A stretch of DNA of 32,527 nt from JBCCTX01 sp964652565 (GTDB lineage Bacteria > Bacteroidota > Bacteroidia > J057), in assembly GCA_964652565.1 (NCBI GenBank), contig CAZZEC010000058.1:1-32527 (forward strand), written 5' to 3'. Shown in pieces: positions 8,386-15,379 of the stretch. The notes beneath the pieces were generated by a model that was not told the DNA's origin, ran no database searches, and saw only the letters and a list, made by a program, of their open reading frames with translations. The number at the start of each line of letters is the position of its first letter. Within the stretch, counting starts at the first letter, position 1. A program made the position numbers and the translations under genes.

Positions 8386-8769
8386 AACCTTTTCATTAGA
8401 ATGATTAAAAAATGAATATTTAAGTAAAATTTTTCCTGCAAATTACGAAAATAAATCGAATTATTTATTCTGCTTAATAATATTTTTCATATTTCGATTT
8501 AAATCATTTTAGCTAATTTTACTATTGTGTATAACAATTTAAATACGATTAAAACGTTGTTTTGATTCAAAAAATTGTAAGATCCCTAAAATTTTACAAT
8601 ATCGACTACTTAAATTAGGTCTATTACAGTATTTTACTACGAAAAGTATTACCATACATATATCTCATTGTTAATAAGGCAGTTATCACAATAATAAAAT
8701 TATTTTATAACAGGAAGTAAAAACTTTTTAAGTAATACGTTTTTTGATTTTAACTTATTGTACTAAATT
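8386..8769. other. AT-rich intergenic region between marR and the CHAT gene
   Basis: 384 bp, very AT-rich, no credible ORF and no RNA gene recognised. Palindromes: AATAAAT-6-ATTTATT at 8450-8469 and GATTTAAATC at 8496-8505, both upstream of marR and plausible operators; and ATTGTAA/TTACAAT arms around 8573-8602, possibly a weak terminator or structure for the CHAT gene, which ends at 8770 on the minus strand. No exact TANNTTTG promoter element was found for marR. Confidence 0.4.
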
Positions 8770-10437
8770 TCAAAAATCAGCAATTTTTCTAGTTACTCTA
8801 TATGTTAGCCGTTGAAGGAAAGAGGTGGATTTTATCAAGTCATCTATCATTTCTTCTACTTGTTGATACCTTTTTGCTGGATTTGGATGTGTGGATTTAT
8901 ATATCACCTTACTTAATATTTTGGGCAAATATCTATTTCTCATTTTAAACATATCCTCCAACGCTTCAGTGTCCGTAAACTTTACCTCACTCAATCTTTT
9001 ACCCATTACCAACTCAAAAAAGATTGCACCCAAAGAAAATATATCTGTTTGCTTGTTAAGCGTAACTATACCATTAATTACCTCTGGTGGATAGTAATCC
9101 TCCAATTTTTCATCGCGGTGATATGCTTTTACGGAATCTGGAACATCCATTTTTATCACGTGAGACCCTGCAAGATCTGTGAATAAAAAGTCTATTATTT
9201 TAGGTACTCCTTCTTTGGAAAAAATTATCTTCCTCGGCTTGAGGTTCCCATGAACAAATCCTTCTCTCGGCATCCCTGCAGCGTCTGTAAACTTTGTATT
9301 GTGTGCAGCACGAAGTCCATCAGCAATAGATAAAGCTATCTTGATCAAATCTTGAACTTCATTGCGATTAAGATATGTGATTCCTAGATCTATTTTATCT
9401 AAGCGTTCTCCATTCACCAACTCCATGATCACATATATGCGCTTATGACCCAAAATCTCTGCTTCACCTGCATCATAAAATTCAACTACATTAGGATGCT
9501 TTAACGTCGATAAACCCTTATTCCCTGAAAAAATGATACTCTTTAATTGCTCATATCCCTCAAGGGTAGGGTGTGAAACTTTTATGGCAACCTCACTATT
9601 CAGATTACTGTGAATAGCTTTATATACAGCTCCAAATCTTCCCTGTCCCAATAACCGATTAACACTATAGTTATTAATCTTTATACCAACTAAATCCTCA
9701 GCATCGTAATTTTCATTTTTCTGTGATTTATCTAATTCATAGAACAAACGCCAAAATTGTACAAATGTTTCAGAACCCTCTCGTATAAATAGTCTCCATG
9801 GAAAATCTGACTGCGATTCGTGTTTTCCATCCCAAAATAGACTTCTCGTACTTCCATCTGGTGTTTCTCTATTCCACTTATCCCCCCATTCTCCGAGGAT
9901 AATCCCCTCAGCCTCTTGAAACGATTCTATGATATTTGCTCCTCCAGCCATCCCCTGATAAAATACTGTAGCAAATCGTGTAGCCTGCTCATCGCTAATT
10001 TTCCTGGAAGTAGCTACTACTGCATGTATTCCAGCTTCCATTAATAAACGCGCGTGTTCATAGGTAGCACATGCATTAAGAAAAACCAGTTTGAGCCCTT
10101 GTTGAGCCCCCAAAAATTTGGCTAATCCAATAGAAAAAAATGCCTTATTCTCTCTTACAGAATCCTCGAGCCACAGTTCATCTTCATCTGCGTGTCCTCC
10201 GTAATGAAAAATCCAGACCCTTTCATTATACCATTCATCCTGAAAAACTTGTGCAATTTCTGCTTGACTGACTGATGGTATAATCTTTACAAAACAGCGA
10301 TCCCTTTGAACGGCAGGCTCCAACACTTGGAGAATTGATTTCATTTCCAATGTAAGTTTTCTCAAAAATCCATGGGTTGTAAACTCATTGGCAAAGGTGA
10401 GAACAAGAATTGGCTTTTTCTCTTTTGTATTACTCAT
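8770..10437 (-). CDS. CHAT protease domain fused to a kinase-like domain with degenerate catalytic loop
   Basis: 555 residues from ATG 10437, chosen because homology-like sequence begins at KKPILVLTFANE; GTG at 10527 would add 30 residues (numbers below use the longer form). Residues about 38-215 form a CHAT (caspase HetF associated with TPRs) cysteine peptidase: FHYGGHAD with His112 and LVFLNACATYEHA with Cys153 give an intact dyad. Residues about 280-575 are a protein-kinase fold: LLGQGRFGAVY glycine loop, VAIKV with Lys316, MELVNGERLDK hinge. However, the catalytic loop reads HGNLKPRKI instead of HRDLKPxN (catalytic Asp is Asn428, the metal-binding Asn is Lys433), and DFG is DFL (446-448). 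It is therefore probably a pseudokinase or very weak kinase that senses ATP or partners and controls the protease (inference). No membrane segment. Divergent from the OstA-like gene. Confidence 0.88.
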   Translation of the reverse strand: MSNTKEKKPILVLTFANEFTTHGFLRKLTLEMKSILQVLEPAVQRDRCFVKIIPSVSQAEIAQVFQDEWYNERVWIFHYGGHADEDELWLEDSVRENKAFFSIGLAKFLGAQQGLKLVFLNACATYEHARLLMEAGIHAVVATSRKISDEQATRFATVFYQGMAGGANIIESFQEAEGIILGEWGDKWNRETPDGSTRSLFWDGKHESQSDFPWRLFIREGSETFVQFWRLFYELDKSQKNENYDAEDLVGIKINNYSVNRLLGQGRFGAVYKAIHSNLNSEVAIKVSHPTLEGYEQLKSIIFSGNKGLSTLKHPNVVEFYDAGEAEILGHKRIYVIMELVNGERLDKIDLGITYLNRNEVQDLIKIALSIADGLRAAHNTKFTDAAGMPREGFVHGNLKPRKIIFSKEGVPKIIDFLFTDLAGSHVIKMDVPDSVKAYHRDEKLEDYYPPEVINGIVTLNKQTDIFSLGAIFFELVMGKRLSEVKFTDTEALEDMFKMRNRYLPKILSKVIYKSTHPNPAKRYQQVEEMIDDLIKSTSFLQRLTYRVTRKIADF

Positions 10438-10552
10438 AAACTTTATAGGTCTGAAAAAAATGAAACTGATAATTTTTTTCATATTTTCATACGAAGAACT
10501 CAACTTTTTAGTGTCAATACAGCACACTTATATCGGATTTGGGAATCTATAC

Positions 10553-10560
10553 TATCTTTG
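10553..10560 (+). promoter_or_regulatory. Bacteroidota -7 promoter element for the OstA-like gene
   Basis: TATCTTTG exactly matches TANNTTTG. It ends 5 nt before the ATG at 10566, so the transcript would start at or next to the start codon (leaderless or nearly so). No clear -33 TTTG was found at the usual distance. Confidence 0.55.
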
Positions 10561-10565
10561 CAAGC

Positions 10566-12242
10566 ATGATCAAGTGTAAACATATCCGTAATACGCTTTT
10601 TATCAATTTGATCCTGATATTATTCATGGGAGGAATGTCAACCTCTCTTATCGGCCAATCTAGCTCCGCAGAAGAGGATTCCATCGAAGTGAAAATTCTT
10701 AAAATTATCAATTCTGACTATCTGAGTTTTGAAAAGGTGTCTGATGAGTCTTCCTACAAAAAACTTGTAGGAAATGTACATCTCATTCAAGATTCTACAG
10801 ATTTCTTTTGCGATAGTGCCTACCATTTCGAAACAGAGAATCGCCTGGAAGCTTACGGAAATGTTCAAGTATATCTGTCAGATTCTATGCAATTATTCAG
10901 TGATACACTCATCTACGACTTGAGAACCCGCATTGCTGAAGTATATCATAACATCGTATTGAGTGATGGTACGGTAACCCTTACTACTGATAAACTCATT
11001 TACTATAGAAATGAGGCATGGGGAATTTATCGCGAAGGAGGCAAATTGCAGGATACAGTGAATATTTTGACCAGCATTTTTGGTTCCTACTACCCGAGAT
11101 TAAAACAAGCGTATTTTAAAGAGGAGGTTACGCTGTATAATCCAGACTATACCCTTGAGACTGACACATTGGGATATAATACTGAAACTCGGGTAGCTAC
11201 ATTCATGGCACCTACAACTATTACAAGTGATGAAGGAGTAATAAATACAAATGAAGGAACATACGACACAGAAAATAAAATAATTGACTTAGTATCCAGG
11301 GCTTCTATTGCGGATTCTACCTATACCATTTATGCTGATAGTCTCAACTATGCTGACGTTGATAATATAGGGATAGCCAAAGGAGATGTCATCGTAGAGC
11401 AAAATGATTCATCTTTGAAGATTGTCGGTGATTATGGCGTGTTTAATCGAGAAAGTAAAGAGAGTATCATTACACAAAATGCTATTGCTGTACAGATATT
11501 TGATAATGATACCCTCTATATGTTTGCCGATACACTTTACTCTATAGAAGATTCAATGGGTAAGCGAACCTTTAAGGCTTATTATGATGTATCTATATTC
11601 ATGAATGAAATGCAGGGAAAAGCCGATTCGCTTGTATATGAATATTCAGACTCAAGCATTGTGTTACATTCAGATCCTATTATCTGGTCAGGTGAAAGCC
11701 AACTCAGTGGGGATACAATATTTATACAATTGAAAAATGGTCAAGCTGACTCAATGTGGGTAGGAAAAGATGGCTTTTTAGTCTCTCAAGAAGATACTGT
11801 AGGATACAACCAGGTAAAAGGGAAAGAAATGCGGGCAAAATTTGCCAATAATCAACTCTCACGACTCCATGTTATTGGTAATAGTGAAAGCATTTATTAT
11901 TCCAAAAATGAACAAGGGGACTACGAGGGAATGAATCAGGCCTTATCTCAAGAAATGATTATTTATTTAAAAGATAATGAAGCTAAAAAAATAATTTTTT
12001 TAGCGAATCCTGAAGGGAAGTTCTACCCCATTTATGAAGTGATATTTAACGAATACAGGTTAGAAAACATGCAATGGAGGATATTAGAACGCCCCATAAA
12101 ACCCAATATAAACTCAGATGGTATTCCCGATCCCAGAAAGCCCTTATTTTGGGAAGAGGTAAATACGGTAAATGAGCCAGGGGACCCATTAGAACAAGAA
12201 ATACCCGTTTTATCTGATGATCAGGAAATTCCGAAGGAGTAA
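10566..12242 (+). CDS. OstA-like protein (LPS transport, LptA/LptD N-terminal-like repeats)
   Basis: 558 residues. ATG 10566 is preferred over the in-frame TTG at 10539 because it begins a clean signal peptide (MIKCKHIRNTLFINLILILF to IGQSSS) and a -7 promoter box overlaps the upstream extension. The mature protein is built of OstA/LptA-type beta-strand repeats: VGNVHLIQDSTDFFCDSAYH, YGNVQVYLSDSMQLFSDTL and similar strands with alternating D-S-x-x-x-x-A-D-x-L patterns through residue about 450. This Bacteroidota family has an N-terminal OstA domain and is thought to bridge lipopolysaccharide from the inner to the outer membrane or belong to that pathway; it lacks the LptD barrel. Proline-rich, acidic C-terminus of about 50 residues. 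Periplasmic. Convergent with the patatin gene, 2 bp apart. Confidence 0.9.
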   Translation: MIKCKHIRNTLFINLILILFMGGMSTSLIGQSSSAEEDSIEVKILKIINSDYLSFEKVSDESSYKKLVGNVHLIQDSTDFFCDSAYHFETENRLEAYGNVQVYLSDSMQLFSDTLIYDLRTRIAEVYHNIVLSDGTVTLTTDKLIYYRNEAWGIYREGGKLQDTVNILTSIFGSYYPRLKQAYFKEEVTLYNPDYTLETDTLGYNTETRVATFMAPTTITSDEGVINTNEGTYDTENKIIDLVSRASIADSTYTIYADSLNYADVDNIGIAKGDVIVEQNDSSLKIVGDYGVFNRESKESIITQNAIAVQIFDNDTLYMFADTLYSIEDSMGKRTFKAYYDVSIFMNEMQGKADSLVYEYSDSSIVLHSDPIIWSGESQLSGDTIFIQLKNGQADSMWVGKDGFLVSQEDTVGYNQVKGKEMRAKFANNQLSRLHVIGNSESIYYSKNEQGDYEGMNQALSQEMIIYLKDNEAKKIIFLANPEGKFYPIYEVIFNEYRLENMQWRILERPIKPNINSDGIPDPRKPLFWEEVNTVNEPGDPLEQEIPVLSDDQEIPKE

Positions 12243-12244
12243 TC

Positions 12245-13021
12245 TCAAAATATTTTCCCCTTTTGTTCTCTCTTTTTGTCTAATACTTTCATCGTATATT
12301 CATAGCCGACTTCAAATAAATCATCAGACTTACTACTATCCAGTAAATCAAAACCGCTAAGGTCTACCGGCTCGATGAGCAAATCACATTTTTGCTTGTT
12401 TTCCAACGCATTAGCATTAACACCTAAATGAAAGACCCGAGAAGCAATTTGTACAAGATTATCTAATCTACCTTCTTCATTTAATGGGTTAATGCTGACA
12501 CCTAAGATTTTATCACAACAAGCTACTAATGGTTTGACAGGCAGATTGTCCATTACTCCCCCATCAACGTACATTTCCCCATTTATTTCCACCGGTGAGA
12601 ATAAAATCGGTATACTGGCAGATGCTTTGATAGCTCTGTGTATGGCCCCTTCATCGATATATTCAGTTCTCCCTTTGTTCAGATTAGTCACTACGACCCA
12701 CAGTTTGATTTTTAGTTCTTCTATATTTTTCTGGCTAATTTCTTCCAATACCATCTCTTCTAAACCATCTAAAGACATAAAACCGTCTTTGGGTATCCTT
12801 ATTTTAGAGTATTTAAACAGTCCCCTATCTTTTAATATCGACATGGCTTCTTTTGGTTGCATACCTGAAGCAATAAATACTCCTGCAATAGCACCAGCAC
12901 TAACCCCCGCAATAGCATCGGGATATATTTCATATTCGTACAATGCTTGTAACACACCCAGATGAGCAAATCCCCTCGCTCCACCTCCACTTAGCGAAAC
13001 ACCAAGTTTATACGATTTCAT
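12245..13021 (-). CDS. Patatin-like phospholipase (RssA/NTE family)
   Basis: 258 residues from ATG 13021. A GTG at 13042 would add seven residues and overlap the upstream stop codon. The patatin signature is complete: oxyanion loop SGGGARGFAHLG at about residue 11, nucleophile elbow GVSAGA (GxSxG) at about 37, and the catalytic Asp in DGGVMDNLPV at about 155. It should hydrolyse acyl esters of phospholipids or lysophospholipids. No signal peptide and no POTRA or beta-barrel extension, so it belongs to the small cytoplasmic RssA-like group and not to the two-domain outer membrane PlpD type. It lies 20 bp behind the VanX-like gene, so the pair is probably one transcript. Confidence 0.95.
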   Translation of the reverse strand: MKSYKLGVSLSGGGARGFAHLGVLQALYEYEIYPDAIAGVSAGAIAGVFIASGMQPKEAMSILKDRGLFKYSKIRIPKDGFMSLDGLEEMVLEEISQKNIEELKIKLWVVVTNLNKGRTEYIDEGAIHRAIKASASIPILFSPVEINGEMYVDGGVMDNLPVKPLVACCDKILGVSINPLNEEGRLDNLVQIASRVFHLGVNANALENKQKCDLLIEPVDLSGFDLLDSSKSDDLFEVGYEYTMKVLDKKREQKGKIF

Positions 13022-13041
13022 AAAAAGGCTTTTGATTAACA

Positions 13042-13848
13042 CTACTTGACTAACTGATATTTTTTTCTAACGGTATCCCTGGCAAAGGCATTGAAATGCC
13101 ACCACTCACTCAATATACCCGAGAATCCTGTAGCAAGCATAGATGTTCTAAGGATTCGCCTGTTATTTACTTGACTTTTAGTGAGCTTCCCATCTTCCAG
13201 AAATTGAATTTCATATCTTGGTTGAGCTAATGGCCCAAAGAAATCATAGGGAGTACCCATGTCAACATCTCCTGTATCAAGATGAAATAAGGTTACATCG
13301 ACCGCTGCTCCGTAATTATGCATAGACCCACTACCGGGCTCAGCGACATATTTTTCATTGGGTGTGCCTTTCACAATCTCCCACATTTTATATTGTACTG
13401 ATTGGGGTCGTACACCATCATATATCATCAAAACCAACCTGGGATGATTGGAAGTTAAATGTGCTTGCGCATCAGATAGCATCTGTGCTACTTCTGGCTG
13501 AAGATAACATGTGTTCAGCCCACCATATACATCTTCACCTATAAAATTATTTTCAGTGGCATACTGTAAAGATACCTTTATAGTGGGAGATAAGGATTGT
13601 ACGTTGACTAATCCTTGATCAATGAGACTTCTTTCCAAAGGTAATGTATCATTGGATGGGGTAAATAAATCCATAGAAGCTGTATCTGATATGGGGAGCG
13701 TATCCGTAGATGGAAGATGTTGTGAAGGTGAATCTTTTGAAGGTAAGATATCGCGTTGATTAATATCGTGAGAATCGGAATGTGGTGACACACAATTAAT
13801 TAATAAACAACAAAATAGAAACGGCAATACTAGAATAGCTCTTACCAT
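13042..13848 (-). CDS. VanX-like D-alanyl-D-alanine dipeptidase (M15D), probable lipoprotein
   Basis: 268 residues from ATG 13848, chosen because MVRAILVLPFLFCCLLINC is a signal sequence; an ORF start at 13902 adds 18 residues ahead of it. The Cys-19 context (LINC) is a weak lipobox, so either lipoprotein or ordinary secretion is possible. After a Ser/Thr/Pro/Asp-rich linker of about 70 residues comes the M15D domain with all expected residues: MIYDGVRP (transition-state Arg), GSGSMHNYGAAVDVTL (SxHxxGxAxD, zinc His and Asp), and SEWWHFN (catalytic Glu and third zinc His). VanX enzymes split D-Ala-D-Ala; outside vancomycin operons and with a signal peptide, a periplasmic role in peptidoglycan peptide recycling is likelier than resistance. 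No vanH or vanA is nearby. Confidence 0.93.
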   Translation of the reverse strand: MVRAILVLPFLFCCLLINCVSPHSDSHDINQRDILPSKDSPSQHLPSTDTLPISDTASMDLFTPSNDTLPLERSLIDQGLVNVQSLSPTIKVSLQYATENNFIGEDVYGGLNTCYLQPEVAQMLSDAQAHLTSNHPRLVLMIYDGVRPQSVQYKMWEIVKGTPNEKYVAEPGSGSMHNYGAAVDVTLFHLDTGDVDMGTPYDFFGPLAQPRYEIQFLEDGKLTKSQVNNRRILRTSMLATGFSGILSEWWHFNAFARDTVRKKYQLVK

Positions 13849-13948
13849 GGATACAATGATTTGCCTGTAGAAGACTGCCAAAAATTCTGATTTAAAGGTC
13901 AAATTTGCAAGTCGTAATCAATTGAATTCATAGTATCTGAAATCGAAA

Positions 13949-14071
13949 AGGGCAAACGCACCAAATTTTATAAATAATTCATTATTAGTTAGTTATGATT
14001 AAAATATGTATATATTGAATCAACTTAAGCTACTGACTAGCAGCTGTTAATGATTTTAGTGCGTTTGTCCT
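13949..14071. mobile_element. 123-bp MITE-like element with terminal inverted repeats and flanking direct repeats
   Basis: The left end AGGGCAAACGCACCAAA and the reverse complement of the right end AGGACAAACGCACTAAA match at 15 of 17 positions. An 11-bp direct repeat GAAATCGAAAA flanks it (13939-13949 and 14073-14083), as expected of a target-site duplication (one or two bases are shared with the ends). A palindromic core AGCTACTGACTAGCAGCT lies at 14028-14045. The interior is AT-rich and non-coding. Its right 54 bp recur in inverted orientation at 32474-32527 with 52 identities, so this is a dispersed repeat. It sits between the VanX-like gene and the S24 regulator. It encodes no transposase, so mobilisation would need one in trans. 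Confidence 0.7.
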
Positions 14072-14197
14072 GGAAATCGAAAAAGAAATTGAACAGACAA
14101 TCTATGAGTAAAAGGCGGAAAAAATAATTTTTAATGACTTCAAGTTATGTCAAGGTTCAAAGAATACAACAAATACGCAAGATTCCGGTATGTTGCG

Positions 14198-15016
14198 TTA
14201 GTTTTCGTCATTCTTAAGACGGATCATTTCTTTTTGGATGTCCATTACAATAGCTGAAAGCTTTTCTAAAGAGATATCGGGTTCCGGAAAGTCATTGCTT
14301 AAAAACATTTTAGCTTTCCATATCTCTCTAACATCTTCTACTGGGATATTATAAGGAGGATATATTGCGTTATCTGATTTAAGTAATAGCTCGCCATTTC
14401 CTATTCCCGTAATGCGATTAAAAACGCGTTTGTAAACAATACCTTCGGAATCAGACACGACGATATATGTCTGTCCATCTTTTATATCCCGCCAATTTTC
14501 TACATACTCACCAATAACCACAGTTCCAGACTTCAACGGTAACATGGAATCACCCTTGATTTCGAAAGCGCGAAATGTACCACTTCCAAGCATGGGAAGA
14601 AAAAACTTGGGGAGTTCTTCTATATACTCTCTATCTGCATACCCATTCATGTATCCTGCAGAAGCCTTTTGAGGAACATAAATTACATTTTCGCGATTTT
14701 GATTGTCAACTGCCACTTGCAATACCCGTATCTTTCGACCATCAACATCCAATTTGCCCCCTTTTTTATAATCCTGAAAATCCTCCTCCGATAGCTGAGA
14801 TAAATCCTCTCTTACCAACATATCTATGGAAACGCCAAAGAAATCGGATACCCCTTCCAACGTATCATAACGTGGCGTAGCTCGGTTCTCCTCATAAGCA
14901 CCTATAGATGATCTCCGAATCCCTAACTTTTCAGCGAGTTCTTGCTGTGTTAGCCCCTTGCGCTTACGCAAAAACTTTAAATTGTTCCCAATGACAAACT
15001 TTTCTTTATCACCCAT
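14198..15016 (-). CDS. LexA/CI-type repressor: XRE HTH plus S24 peptidase domain
   Basis: 272 residues. Residues 8-65 form an HTH_3/XRE domain (LKFLRKRKGLTQQELAEKLG then RRSSIGAYEENRATP). Residues about 140-250 are an S24 self-cleaving domain: a candidate Ala-Gly cleavage bond in KASAGYMNG (about residue 112), the nucleophile in KGDSMLPL, and the general-base Lys in GIVYKRVF. All parts needed for RecA-stimulated autoproteolysis are visible, so it could be an SOS-like or stress-released repressor. It differs from LexA in having an XRE and not a winged HTH. There are no phage genes around it, so it is either a host regulator of this common Bacteroidota type or a relic of an element. A palindrome-rich region upstream suggests autoregulation. 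Confidence 0.9.
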   Translation of the reverse strand: MGDKEKFVIGNNLKFLRKRKGLTQQELAEKLGIRRSSIGAYEENRATPRYDTLEGVSDFFGVSIDMLVREDLSQLSEEDFQDYKKGGKLDVDGRKIRVLQVAVDNQNRENVIYVPQKASAGYMNGYADREYIEELPKFFLPMLGSGTFRAFEIKGDSMLPLKSGTVVIGEYVENWRDIKDGQTYIVVSDSEGIVYKRVFNRITGIGNGELLLKSDNAIYPPYNIPVEDVREIWKAKMFLSNDFPEPDISLEKLSAIVMDIQKEMIRLKNDEN

Positions 15017-15379
15017 AGCATTAGAATTAAATGGTAATTATTACGAATTATCAAATCTCAATGGCCTATCATCCTCTAACATCAAATTAGAAGAGGTATT
15101 ACCCTCGAACCAAGGGTAAATGATTGCTAAGGAAATACTATCATTAAAAGATTTATAAGCATAACATACAGTTCTACATTGTACCCGAAAAATGATATGC
15201 CATAACTATATGCTTTTGCAAACTACCTCAGATACATTTTTTCACTAATTTTATGTGATTTTGAGATCACAATTATATCATTACAACTGCAATTTATAAA
15301 AATATTAGTATTTAGACTAAGATTTTTTGATTTTTTTTACTGTTTTTTCCTGTGGAGATTGTGTAAATTTGATATGTTT
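15017..15379. other. Divergent regulatory region between S24 repressor and ABC-F gene, with palindromes
   Basis: 363 bp without a gene. Candidate repressor sites near the repressor start: perfect palindrome GTAATTATTAC at 15034-15044, and TTACCCT-7-AGGGTAA at 15099-15119, whose arms are GC-richer than the background. A weaker CCTCT/AGAGG pair lies at about 15073-15096. The rest (15120-15350) is AT-rich with nothing recognised. The plus-strand promoter of the ABC-F gene is at the far end. Confidence 0.45.
15364..15371 (+). promoter_or_regulatory. Bacteroidota -7 promoter element for the ABC-F gene
   Basis: TAAATTTG matches TANNTTTG exactly. It lies 8 nt before ATG 15380. It overlaps the TTG start of the longest ORF (15359) and nearly abuts ATG 15374, which argues that translation begins at 15380 on a leaderless or near-leaderless transcript. 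Confidence 0.5.

Noticed and set aside
10438..10527. 30-residue N-terminal extension of the CHAT protein from GTG 10527
   Set aside because: The extra residues show no domain similarity by eye and begin at a GTG codon, while an ATG directly precedes the CHAT domain. The start remains uncertain.
12492..12965. 157-codon plus-strand ORF opposite the patatin gene
   Set aside because: It is antisense to a gene with complete catalytic motifs, has no recognisable domain or start context, and its composition follows that of the reverse complement.
7774..15379. Prophage or integrated island around the S24 repressor
   Set aside because: No integrase, structural phage genes, tRNA attachment site or long direct repeats were seen; neighbours are ordinary chromosomal genes.
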